From positions 62,001 through 126,000 of the forward strand of contig JAGUXE010000166.1 in NCBI GenBank assembly GCA_020061995.1: DNA of 64,000 bases. The letters are read 5' to 3'. The notes beneath the pieces were generated by a model, which saw only the letters and a list, made by a program, of their open reading frames with translations, did no database searches and was not told the origin of the DNA. The first letter of the stretch is position 1, and each line of letters opens with the position of its first letter. This DNA is from Ignavibacteriales bacterium. Lineage in GTDB: Bacteria > Bacteroidota > Ignavibacteria > Ignavibacteriales > Ignavibacteriaceae. Below, piece by piece: positions 54,698 to 63,318 of this stretch. The translations under genes were made by a program, and so were the position numbers.

Positions 54698-54865
54698 GTG
54701 TGAAAATGCTGAGGTGGGGGGATGGTATAATATTGTCAGCACTTATTCTTTTAGTTTTCTGAAAAGAACTTAAGTACAAAAGTTAATACAAATAGAATGT
54801 TAAAGAATAAAAATTGAATTTAATATTTTCTAAACAGAGTGAACCTCTAAATCAAAGGAGTATCT

Positions 54866-56416
54866 ATGAGCCAAAGTATCTCTAGAAGAAAATTTCTTGC
54901 AAACGGTTCGAAAGGATTAGTTGCAGTTGCGTTAATTCCCTCATTTTTAAGAGGAGACTTAACAAAAGCATTTGCAACTTCTAAAGGAGAATCTATGAAA
55001 TTGCAAGACTACTACAATCATTTCGGGGTGGATGAGAAGATCATTCAAGATGTTCTCGCGCAAGCTCTTTCACGCGGAGGTGATTATTGTGATCTCTATT
55101 TTCAACATCAAGTTTCAAACTACATCGGATTAGAGGATAAATCTGTAAACAGAGCTTACACCAATGTGGCGTTTGGCGTTGGTATTCGCGTGTTAAAGGG
55201 AGATCAAACCGGCTATTCATTCACTGAAGAAATTACTCCCAACGCAATGAAACTTGCCGCTCAAACCGCTGCTAACATTGCTAATGGAAGTAAAAAAGTA
55301 GGTCCCGTAAAACTAAAACTGAAGAACGTGCCAAGTTATTATCCGATTGAAACGCCCTGGGAACTTATCTCGATCGATAAAAAAATTCCTTATCTGCAAA
55401 CTATTAACGACAAAGTTTTTGCCGCTGATTCCCGAGTCATTAAATCCAACGTATCTTTTTCCAACGATACTTCATACATCCTTGTCATAACTTCCGAAGG
55501 GGAGGTTACTTGCGATTATCGACCCATGGGACAAATTGCTGTATCAGTTAGTGCGGAACAAAACGGAAAACGTGAACAAAATTATTTTGATCTTTCCGGA
55601 AGAAGAGGTATTGAATTTTTTACACCGGAAAATATAAATCGATTAGCAAACGAGCCGGTTAAGAGAACCATTGCTTTGTTTGACGCGGTTAAACCAGATG
55701 CAGGTGAAATGGAAGTTGTTCTTGCCGCCGGAAGTTCGGGAATATTATTACATGAAGCTATCGGTCATGGGATGGAAGCCGATTTTAACAGGAAAAATAT
55801 TTCCATTTTTGCAGACAAGATTGGAAAACCGGTTGCGGAAAAATTTGTTACCATTGTTGATGACGGAACCAATCCAAACATACGCGGATCTATCAATATT
55901 GATGACGAGGGAAATCTATCCGAAAAAACATTTTTGGTAGAGAACGGAATTCTCAAAAGTTATCTGCACGATAGAATCAGCGCGAAACATTATAATCTAA
56001 AATCAACCGGAAGCGGAAGAAGGCAATCATTCCAATACGCACCGATGCCGAGAATGAGAAATACTTATATGCTTCCCGGTCCTCATAAAAAAGAAGAAAT
56101 AATTGCGAGTGTTAAGAAGGGGATTTATGCCGAGACTTTTACGAATGGACAAGTGTTTGTTGGAGCCGGTGATTTTACTTTTTATGTTAAATCCGGTTTC
56201 TTAATTGAAGATGGAAAATTAACCAAACCTATTAAAGATGTTAATATCATCGGCAATGGTCCGCAAGTATTAAAAGATATAGTAATGGTTGCAGATGATT
56301 TTGCCATGGCAGAAGGTGGAGGTACTTGCGGCAAGAATGGGCAAGGCGTTCCGGTTTCGATGGGTTTGCCAACTGTTAAAGTTTCTAAGATTACTGTTGG
56401 CGGAGTAAAAAGTTAA
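54866..56416 (+). CDS. tldD: TldD-type metalloprotease subunit with twin-arginine signal
   Basis: The 516-aa protein has the zinc motif 'HEAIGHGMEAD' near residue 297 and the family patterns 'IRGSINIDDEGN' and 'GEVTCDYR'. The N-terminus 'SRRKFL' followed by a hydrophobic stretch is a twin-arginine signal, so it is probably exported folded, unlike E. coli TldD, which is cytosolic. AGGAG precedes the ATG. It pairs with the tldE-like gene 33 bases downstream. Known TldD/E pairs trim peptides (microcin B17, CcdA); no such peptide gene is visible here. Confidence 0.9.
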   Translation: MSQSISRRKFLANGSKGLVAVALIPSFLRGDLTKAFATSKGESMKLQDYYNHFGVDEKIIQDVLAQALSRGGDYCDLYFQHQVSNYIGLEDKSVNRAYTNVAFGVGIRVLKGDQTGYSFTEEITPNAMKLAAQTAANIANGSKKVGPVKLKLKNVPSYYPIETPWELISIDKKIPYLQTINDKVFAADSRVIKSNVSFSNDTSYILVITSEGEVTCDYRPMGQIAVSVSAEQNGKREQNYFDLSGRRGIEFFTPENINRLANEPVKRTIALFDAVKPDAGEMEVVLAAGSSGILLHEAIGHGMEADFNRKNISIFADKIGKPVAEKFVTIVDDGTNPNIRGSINIDDEGNLSEKTFLVENGILKSYLHDRISAKHYNLKSTGSGRRQSFQYAPMPRMRNTYMLPGPHKKEEIIASVKKGIYAETFTNGQVFVGAGDFTFYVKSGFLIEDGKLTKPIKDVNIIGNGPQVLKDIVMVADDFAMAEGGGTCGKNGQGVPVSMGLPTVKVSKITVGGVKS

Positions 56417-56449
56417 TTATTTCATCAGAAAAAATAAAAGGAGTTTTAT

Positions 56450-57772
56450 ATGAATAACAAAGAAAGATTAGAATTGGCCAACTGGTCTATGAAGCATGCG
56501 TTGAAATCCGGCGCAAATGAATCGGTTGTTTCCATCTACAATAGCCGTGATATTGAAATTGAATACCGCGACAAAAAAATTGAGAAACTGCAAGAATCAA
56601 CTCAAAGCGGATTGAATTTACAAGTATACTTCAATCATAAATATTCAAGCCATTCAACAAATGATTTGCGAAAAGATTCATTAGCAAAATTTATTGAGGA
56701 AGCTGTTGCCGGAACTAAGTATTTAACAGAAGATAAATTCCGTTCACTCGTTGATCCGAAATATTATCCTAAAGATTTAGCAGTAGATTTGAAATTACAT
56801 GATGAATCGTATGAGAAGATTGACTCAGCCGATCGTGTTAGACTTGCCTCAGAAATTGAAGAAGCTGCTATGTCTGTAAGCGACCAAATAATTTCTTCAA
56901 CTGCGGGATATTCTGATTCGTATTATGAAACTACGCGTCTTCACAGTAACGGATTTATGGGTGAAACCAAAGGTACTTCATTTAGCGCCGGTGCAGAAGT
57001 TTCCGCTAAAGATATCGGCGGCGGTAGACCTGAAGACTATTGCTATGTCAGTACTCGTTTCAGGAATGAAATACTATCTCCCGACTATTTAGGAAAAGAG
57101 GCAGCAAAACGAGCTTTAAGAAAAATTGGTCAGAAGAAAATTGAATCGGGAACATACCAAATGTTGGTTGAAAACCGGGCAAGTGCGAGACTGCTTGGGA
57201 TTTTCAGCGGTGCAATGACTGCTCGTTCAATTCAACAGAAAAGCTCTTTTCTTGACGGAATGCTGAATAAAAAAATCGCATCTGAAAAGTTAACTATGAT
57301 TGATGATCCGTTTATTGTGAAAGGTTTAGGCTCAAGATTATTTGACGGTGACGGAATTGCGGCAATGAAAAGGGTAATGATTGAGAAGGGAGTTCTCAAA
57401 AATTATTTTATAGATAATTACTACGGTAAAAAATTAGGATGGGAACCAACCACCGCTTCACCGGCAAACATTGTTCTTGAGTATGGTAACAAATCTTTCG
57501 ATCTATTATTAAAAGAGATTTCCAAAGGTATTTTGGTAACCGGATTTATTGGTGGTAATTCAAATTCAACTACCGGAGATTTTTCATTCGGATTGATTGG
57601 AATGTTAGTTGAGAATGGTGAAATAGTAAAGCCGGTTAATGAAATGAATATTTCCGGTAATGCAAGGGAAGTCTGGAATCAGCTGGTTGAACTTGGTAAC
57701 GATCCGTATCTATATTCTTCATACAGAGTTCCCTCAATGCTTTTTGAAGGAATTCAATTTAGCGGCATTTAA
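56450..57772 (+). CDS. pmbA: TldE/PmbA subunit
   Basis: The 440-aa TldE homologue lacks the HExxxH motif, as expected for the non-catalytic partner, and shares 'LVENRASARLLGIFSGAMTA' in two parts, 'GVLKNYFIDNYYGKKLG' and 'NSNSTTGDFSFG'. AGGAG lies ~8 bases before the ATG. No signal sequence is seen, whereas the TldD partner carries one, which is a puzzle if they form one complex. Confidence 0.9.
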   Translation: MNNKERLELANWSMKHALKSGANESVVSIYNSRDIEIEYRDKKIEKLQESTQSGLNLQVYFNHKYSSHSTNDLRKDSLAKFIEEAVAGTKYLTEDKFRSLVDPKYYPKDLAVDLKLHDESYEKIDSADRVRLASEIEEAAMSVSDQIISSTAGYSDSYYETTRLHSNGFMGETKGTSFSAGAEVSAKDIGGGRPEDYCYVSTRFRNEILSPDYLGKEAAKRALRKIGQKKIESGTYQMLVENRASARLLGIFSGAMTARSIQQKSSFLDGMLNKKIASEKLTMIDDPFIVKGLGSRLFDGDGIAAMKRVMIEKGVLKNYFIDNYYGKKLGWEPTTASPANIVLEYGNKSFDLLLKEISKGILVTGFIGGNSNSTTGDFSFGLIGMLVENGEIVKPVNEMNISGNAREVWNQLVELGNDPYLYSSYRVPSMLFEGIQFSGI

Positions 57773-57843
57773 AACTATTTGTTACCATTAATAGTCTTTG
57801 AATTATTTCATCGGTTATTATATTCTCTCGATTAGTTAATTAG

Positions 57844-58268
57844 ACATTTTTCTTTTCGAAAGCCGGGTCGGGAATAACTATTGAGTCACTCGAAGATGCA
57901 AAAAATCTTATGTCAGTAGGCACCGTAAACTCATGGTTCTCTGATCAATATTTAAGACAGCTTGGTTTTGATAATTTAGTCTCCGATTCTGATCCATTAG
58001 TCATGACAAAAAAACTGATGCATGGAGAAATAGATGTATTTGTTTGCTCGGCAGTAACATTTTTAGAGATACTTAAAGAATTGGGTTACAAATTCAATCA
58101 AGTAGTTCCTGCATTTGAACTTATGTCTTCTGATTACTATATCGCATTTTCAAAGAACACTCCAATTAGTATTATAAATCAATGGCAGAGTGCGCTTAAT
58201 TCAATTAAGCAAGATGGCTCTTATGATGCTATATATCGTAAATGGTTTAATTGATTGGAGTTTTGTAA
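57844..58268 (+). pseudogene. Truncated copy of the double binding-domain lipoprotein gene
   Basis: This is the second copy of the 425-bp duplication (see 46227-46651). It holds only the C-terminal ~136 codons. The frame is closed by TAG at 57841-57843, so no longer product is possible. An apparent ATG at 57910 exists only because ACG became ATG; a 114-aa product would have no signal peptide and less than a whole domain. Five amino acid changes against the parent are seen (T/M, I/V, P/L, Y/F, T/S). Almost certainly not functional. Confidence 0.88.
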
Positions 58269-58632
58269 GAGAAGGAGGAAGTTTAGTGTTTAAATTGAGA
58301 TGTTTTATCGATTGATCTCATGATTTTTTACCATGAAAAGGAGTGATCCAATTTTTAGGGTATTTTCAACTTAATTGGAAGGGGATAATCAATTATTCCC
58401 AGCACAATGTATTTGTTTGACTAAAGTTGTCTATAAACAGAAAGCTTTTTTATGTGTGACTTTTGAGTAAGTGGTCCCGAGCGCAGAAATAAACAGGCAA
58501 AAGGAATTTTTATTTTGGCGATTAATAATATTATTTTGATCTTTGTGTGTTCAATACACCAATCTCATCAAATCCTTATTAAGAATTCAATTTTAGTAAT
58601 CCGTTTTTGTAAAAATTCAACCAACCAGCATT
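58269..58632. other. Intergenic stretch without recognisable features
   Basis: 364 bases between the pseudogene fragment and the end of the pullulanase gene. I see no open frame of note, no clear terminator and no repeat matched elsewhere in the window. Confidence 0.6.
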
Positions 58633-60741
58633 TTATTTCTTCTTCAATACAAATCCTGATGAAGGGGGAACGTTAATTTTTCCGGAAATAGTCTCGATAA
58701 CTTTCGTTCCTGCTTTTTCGGGATTTACTAAAACTTCCCATTTACCTTTTGGTAATTGAAAGATTTCACTTTTTGTTAAGTCAGCATTAACAAGAACAAT
58801 CAATTCTTCTTTTTCATAATTTAAGTGATAACCTAAAGCGAATTCATTCTGACTCTGGGAGAAGAAAGAGACGTTTTCGTGTGGGGCTCTTCTAAATGCT
58901 TCAAATTTATTTCTTAATGCAATTAAACCTTGATAATACTGAAGCAAGTCTTTATTTGTTTCTGCATGTGAATAGTTGATATAATTAACTTCGTTGTCTT
59001 TGTCGTAAGTATTATGGTCAATTCTTCCTTTGTGTGAATCGTTAACATCAATGTTGTGGGGAATAACTTTTGTCCGGGCGAATTCTTGTCCTGAATGAAT
59101 CATTGTTATTCCCTGCGAAGTGAAGAGGAATAATGCCCCGAGTTTATTCAGTTTTAACTGAAGCGGCGTGAGTTTGACAAATTTATCGACATCTTTAATT
59201 ATAGTTGTATCGGAAGCATCTTTTAAACCGATTCTGATAAAATCTCCAAGTGTATAACCGTCGTGCGATTCAAGATAATTTACAGAATGCTCTTTCTTTT
59301 GGAAAAGACCGAGAGTATCTGTAATTAATGTTCCGTTAACATAACTTTTAATTCGCTGAGGATTATTATTCCCGTACCATTTACCGAAAATCCAACCATG
59401 TCCGTTATTTGGATTTTCTCCTTTAATTCCATTCCTTATTTGATCATTCCAACTTCCCCAGCCGCGAAGAGAAAAGCCCATAGGATCATATCCGCCGCCC
59501 CAGGGTTCGGCAACGAAAACTACATGGGGATTAATCTTTTGTGCTTCAAAAATTATATCTTCAAGAGTTTCCCAATCAATCAACTTACCGAGATCAAAAC
59601 GGAAACCGTCTACATGATATTCTTTCATCCAGTAAAGAATACTTTCGATAATTAATTTACGCATCATTGGTCGTTCGGTTTTCAAATCGTTACCGCAGTA
59701 ACTTTCTGCGATGTAATTTCCGTTTGCATCTAATCTGAAATAATATTCTTTATCTATTTCCTTAAGGTTGCCGAATTCATATTCCGAAAGATGGTTATAA
59801 ACGACATCCATAATTACAGCAATTCCTTCTTTGTGGAATGCTTTAACCATATCCTTAAAATCATTAACCTGCTTACCCGATTTTCCCTGCCATTTATTCC
59901 ATTGAAGGTCGGGAACCGCATCACTATAATAAGCTTCGGGGGCAAAAAATGCGGCAGTCATGTAACCCCAATGATTTCTTTCATAAGGATTCCATGTATT
60001 CAATCTTCCGAGTAAAGAATCTTTATAAGGAATTTCTATATTAGCAAATTCCTGAGCGGGTAAAAGTTCAACCGTATTTACACCCAGATTTTTGATATAA
60101 CTAATACCACCGGGTTTATTCTTTTCGGTTAAACCAAGATAAGTCCCTTTTTCAGAAACTCCCGATGAAGGGTGAACTGTCATATCACGAACATGCATTT
60201 CATAAATAATTAAATCACGCCAATCACGTTGAATCCATTCATCGCCTTCCCAATCATAATCAAATTCTTTAATCACAATCCCTCTTCTGGGGGATAAATA
60301 TGTATTGTAAGATGTAACAGCTTTAGCGTAAGGATCAAGAGAAATTACTCTTTCTTTGGTTGTATCATCACCGCTGTTAAAAACTTGAAAGCCGTAATAA
60401 AGTCCATATAATTCCCCCTCAAGTGAAGTTTCCCAAACTCCATCTTTATCCTTTTCTAGCGGAAATCGTTCGGGCTTCGTTTGTTCGGGTTCGTTAAAAG
60501 TACATAATACAACAGCAAGTGCTTGAGGGGCGAAAATTCTGAAAACAGTATTTCCATTTTCAACAAACGACCCGAGTTTTTTTGTCGAATAATATTTGTC
60601 GAGGTCTTTTAGTTTTTTTACATAGTCTTGTTGATGAGTTGATAACCGTTTTGTTTTCTCGCTGATTAACAATGAGGCACCTGTAGATTTATTGAAAAAT
60701 ATAATAATGGATAAACAAATTAAAAATATTCTAGCTGTCAT
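58633..60741 (-). CDS. pulA: Secreted type I pullulanase (GH13)
   Basis: It hydrolyses α-1,6 bonds in pullulan or glycogen-like glucans. The 702-aa protein has a signal peptide (~1-22), a CBM48-like domain (~55-150, 'VFRIFAPQALAVVLC') and a GH13 barrel (~170-600) with 'AVIMDVVYNHL' (region I), 'DGFRFDLG' (nucleophile D383), 'FVAEPWG' (acid/base E412) and 'YLESHDGYTL' (third Asp), then a C-terminal β domain. The signal peptide predicts the periplasm or outer surface. It is monocistronic and convergent with the TldD/E block. Confidence 0.92.
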   Translation of the reverse strand: MTARIFLICLSIIIFFNKSTGASLLISEKTKRLSTHQQDYVKKLKDLDKYYSTKKLGSFVENGNTVFRIFAPQALAVVLCTFNEPEQTKPERFPLEKDKDGVWETSLEGELYGLYYGFQVFNSGDDTTKERVISLDPYAKAVTSYNTYLSPRRGIVIKEFDYDWEGDEWIQRDWRDLIIYEMHVRDMTVHPSSGVSEKGTYLGLTEKNKPGGISYIKNLGVNTVELLPAQEFANIEIPYKDSLLGRLNTWNPYERNHWGYMTAAFFAPEAYYSDAVPDLQWNKWQGKSGKQVNDFKDMVKAFHKEGIAVIMDVVYNHLSEYEFGNLKEIDKEYYFRLDANGNYIAESYCGNDLKTERPMMRKLIIESILYWMKEYHVDGFRFDLGKLIDWETLEDIIFEAQKINPHVVFVAEPWGGGYDPMGFSLRGWGSWNDQIRNGIKGENPNNGHGWIFGKWYGNNNPQRIKSYVNGTLITDTLGLFQKKEHSVNYLESHDGYTLGDFIRIGLKDASDTTIIKDVDKFVKLTPLQLKLNKLGALFLFTSQGITMIHSGQEFARTKVIPHNIDVNDSHKGRIDHNTYDKDNEVNYINYSHAETNKDLLQYYQGLIALRNKFEAFRRAPHENVSFFSQSQNEFALGYHLNYEKEELIVLVNADLTKSEIFQLPKGKWEVLVNPEKAGTKVIETISGKINVPPSSGFVLKKK

Positions 60742-60848
60742 GAAGTTTCTCCAAAAGTTGAAACCAAAAAATGTATATCTGAAATTTATTCTCTTCTTAC
60801 CAATTGAACAAATGAAATCTTTTTACGCATTAGTTATGATTGAATATT

Positions 60849-60975
60849 GTCATCAGTATGATGAGAGAGAGTGGTTATGCTGTACTTGATTCAGCCTCTT
60901 TCTTATTGCAGAATTAGCTGCTGATTGTCATCAGCATGACAAAGAGCGAGTGTGGTCATACCGAACTATATTCGG
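60849..60975. repeat. Imperfect direct and inverted repeats upstream of the pullulanase gene
   Basis: GTCATCAG(T/C)ATGA with ~25 further similar bases occurs at 60849-60883 and 60927-60963 (78-base offset). The second copy contains the palindrome GTCAT-CAGC-ATGAC (60927-60940). Small hairpins GCTG/CAGC (60879-60895) and CCGAA/TTCGG (60961-60975) follow each copy. They resemble degenerate small intergenic repeats found in this phylum (from memory). Nothing else is seen in 60742-61064. Confidence 0.5.
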
Positions 60976-61064
60976 AATCCTACTTGTCACGGCACAAGAT
61001 GTTGACTTTCTTCACATAAGAGGTGTGAGAACTAACCCGTTGTGGATTGAGAATGGGGAGAAGT

Positions 61065-61502
61065 TTAAGCCTCGATAATCTTTTTAACCGAGATAATTAC
61101 GGGGAGAATGGAAATATCATTTTTTCGGAATAAAAAATGGAATGAAAAGTAAATTCCCGTTAATGAAACTCCCGTAAGAAACGAAAAAAATTCTTTTAAT
61201 TCAAAGTGTTGAAAGATAGAATATCCGGCGAGTATTCCCGCAATAAACAATACCAATGGGACTAAATATAATTGACTACTAGCTTTTAATATATTTCCCC
61301 CGTTAACTGAAAAGCGGACAACATCCCCCGGAGCAACTCCAAAAGGATCAACTACTTCAATACTATTTTCAAAATCTGAAGACGGTTTACAGAAAAGTTT
61401 TGCTGAGCATTCTTTACATTCGTCTTTATTGGTGAGAATAACTTCCGCATATTTCCCATTAATTTTTCTGACGATACCCTCTTCGATAAATTCTTCTTTC
61501 AT
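61065..61502 (-). CDS. rseC: RseC/MucC family (SoxR-reducing system) protein
   Basis: The 145-aa protein has an N-terminal β domain with the Cys cluster 'CKECSAKLFC' (~28-38), 'DPFGVAPGDVVRF' near 52, and two membrane helices (~78-97 and ~102-122), as in the RseC family that accompanies Rnf complexes. The Cys cluster suggests redox or metal sensing. It is the last gene of the operon, 7 bases after rnfB. Confidence 0.87.
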   Translation of the reverse strand: MKEEFIEEGIVRKINGKYAEVILTNKDECKECSAKLFCKPSSDFENSIEVVDPFGVAPGDVVRFSVNGGNILKASSQLYLVPLVLFIAGILAGYSIFQHFELKEFFSFLTGVSLTGIYFSFHFLFRKNDISILPVIISVKKIIEA

Positions 61503-61509
61503 CTTAATT

Positions 61510-62319
61510 CTAATTTTTTGAGAAATTATTTTTGCGAATCACTTTTGTACTGCATTTATCGAACGGTATTTTGGATTCATCAAACTTATCGTAATCGATT
61601 ATGGCTAGATAATTATCCATTACAACGCCTCCGTCAGATTTCCTTGCGCATATTCCGCATCCCATACATGAGACATGACAAACATTTTTCGATGTTTTGG
61701 GGTCATCATGATTTTTACAGAAAACAAATACTTCTCTATCTTCAGGGTGCATTTCGATTATATTGCGCGGACAAGCTTTAACGCACATTCCGCAGCCGGT
61801 ACAAAGCTCATCAATTACTTCCGGCAATCCTTTTTCATTCATTACCATTGCATCAAATGGGCAAGCAACTACACAATCGGCACCACCAAGACATCCGTAT
61901 AAACAAAGTTTATCGCCGCCTGAAATTTGTGCCATTGCCGAGCAGGAAAGAGGTCCGTAATAAGTTGTCATTTTCTTTACTGCTTCTTCATTATCGCCGC
62001 AGCATAAAATTCTTGGTAACATTCTTACAGATGTTGATGCATCAATACCCATTAGTGTTGCGACATCTACTGCTGTATCTTGTCCACCAACCGGACAACC
62101 GGTAACGGGAGCCTTTCCTTCAACAACATTAACCGCAAAATCGTAACAACCGGCATAACCGCATCCGCCGCAATTTGCACCGGGAAGAACTTCGTTAACT
62201 TGAGCAATTAAAGGATTTTCCTCAACCCGTAATTTTTTATCGGCTACAGCAAGAGCCCCGGCAAATATGAATCCAAGCCCTCCCATTGTAGCAACGGCAA
62301 GAATAATTCCTAAGTCCAT
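61510..62319 (-). CDS. rnfB: Electron transport complex subunit RnfB
   Basis: This membrane-anchored iron-sulfur subunit of the Rnf ferredoxin:NAD+ oxidoreductase has 269 aa. An N-terminal helix (2-26) precedes the 4Fe-4S domain 'NCGGCGYAGCYDFA...GCP' (~49-80), and two ferredoxin clusters 'CLGGADCVVACP' and 'CTGCGMCVKACP' with extra Cys ('CHVSCMGCGIC') follow. It couples ferredoxin oxidation to ion pumping together with the other Rnf subunits, presumably upstream of the window edge. Spacing to apbE is 3 bases. Confidence 0.94.
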   Translation of the reverse strand: MDLGIILAVATMGGLGFIFAGALAVADKKLRVEENPLIAQVNEVLPGANCGGCGYAGCYDFAVNVVEGKAPVTGCPVGGQDTAVDVATLMGIDASTSVRMLPRILCCGDNEEAVKKMTTYYGPLSCSAMAQISGGDKLCLYGCLGGADCVVACPFDAMVMNEKGLPEVIDELCTGCGMCVKACPRNIIEMHPEDREVFVFCKNHDDPKTSKNVCHVSCMGCGICARKSDGGVVMDNYLAIIDYDKFDESKIPFDKCSTKVIRKNNFSKN

Positions 62320-62322
62320 TGA

Positions 62323-63318
62323 CTATCTCCAAACATATTTATTAAATCCCGATGAAGTAAAAACCTCACCGGAGTTATTAATTATCATTCCTTCAATCAA
62401 AGAATTACTTTCGATTAATTTCATCCCTTCATCTTTTCCCAAAACAAATATTCCTGTTGCAAATGCATCTGCTGTAAGATCATCTTTTGCAATGATTGTA
62501 ACACTTTGACATCCGTTTGCCGGAAATCCATTTGCAGGATCAATTATATGATGATATCGTTTTCCGTTTATCTCAAAATATTGTTCATAATCCCCCGAAG
62601 TTGCAACCGAGATATTATCAATCATTAAGGTTTTAACAATCTCATTTGTTTTTCTTGGATGTTGAATTCCGATTTTCCAGTTGCTGCCGGAAGTTTTAAT
62701 CTCGCCCCCAGCGTTTATTAGAAAATCGGTTATCCCCAAATCGCTCAATACTTTAGCCGCACAATCAACAGCATAACCTTTTACTATAGCGCCGAAGTTG
62801 AAAGAAATATTTTTCTTTTTGATTAAGATAAAATCGTTTTTTAGTTCAATATTTTTCCATCCTGAATTACTTAATCCCAAAGATAAAATTGAGTCCTCTG
62901 GAACAATTGGATTTTCCGAACCGAAATTCCAAAGATTTATAATGTTTCCTGTTGCAATATCAAAAGCACCGTTTGTGGCTTTAGTAATATCGTTACACTT
63001 TGAAAGTATATAAAACATTTCAGAATCAATTATGAAATCGGTTTTGCTACTGTCTTTATTTATTATCGAAATATTACTTGTATCGTTATAAGTTGAGAAA
63101 ACATTATTTATTCTTTCAAACTCGGCAAAGGCTTTATTTATAGCATTATTAGCGGTCTCATCTGATTTTCCCCGAACAATAATTTCAACAAGAGTTCCCA
63201 TCGTTATTCTTTCTCGTTTAACGGTGCTATCCGCCGAGTCATATTTATACGAACCGAGAAAAAAACCGGCAACAAAAAAGAAAACGAAAATTCCGCCTGC
63301 TATAAGAAAGTTTTTCAA
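62323..63318 (-). CDS. apbE: FAD:protein FMN transferase (ApbE)
   Basis: It attaches FMN covalently to Thr/Ser of Rnf/Nqr subunits on the periplasmic side. The 331-aa protein has an N-terminal membrane segment (4-24), 'MGTLVEIIVRG', 'FNFGAIVKGYAVD', 'INAGGEIKTSG', 'HHIIDPANGFPANG' and 'ADAFATGIFVLGKDEG', the family signatures. It starts with TTG overlapping the previous stop (TTGA). Its place in the operon predicts RnfG/RnfD as the target. Confidence 0.93.
   Translation of the reverse strand: MKNFLIAGGIFVFFFVAGFFLGSYKYDSADSTVKRERITMGTLVEIIVRGKSDETANNAINKAFAEFERINNVFSTYNDTSNISIINKDSSKTDFIIDSEMFYILSKCNDITKATNGAFDIATGNIINLWNFGSENPIVPEDSILSLGLSNSGWKNIELKNDFILIKKKNISFNFGAIVKGYAVDCAAKVLSDLGITDFLINAGGEIKTSGSNWKIGIQHPRKTNEIVKTLMIDNISVATSGDYEQYFEINGKRYHHIIDPANGFPANGCQSVTIIAKDDLTADAFATGIFVLGKDEGMKLIESNSLIEGMIINNSGEVFTSSGFNKYVWR

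Noticed and set aside
57910..58254. 114-aa gene for a small binding protein
   Set aside because: It is the 3' part of a duplicated gene; the ATG is a mutation of ACG, the frame is closed upstream by TAG, and it lacks a signal peptide and a full domain.
60692..60889. 65-codon plus-strand frame over the pullulanase start
   Set aside because: It covers the antisense of the signal peptide region and the following repeats, and resembles no protein.
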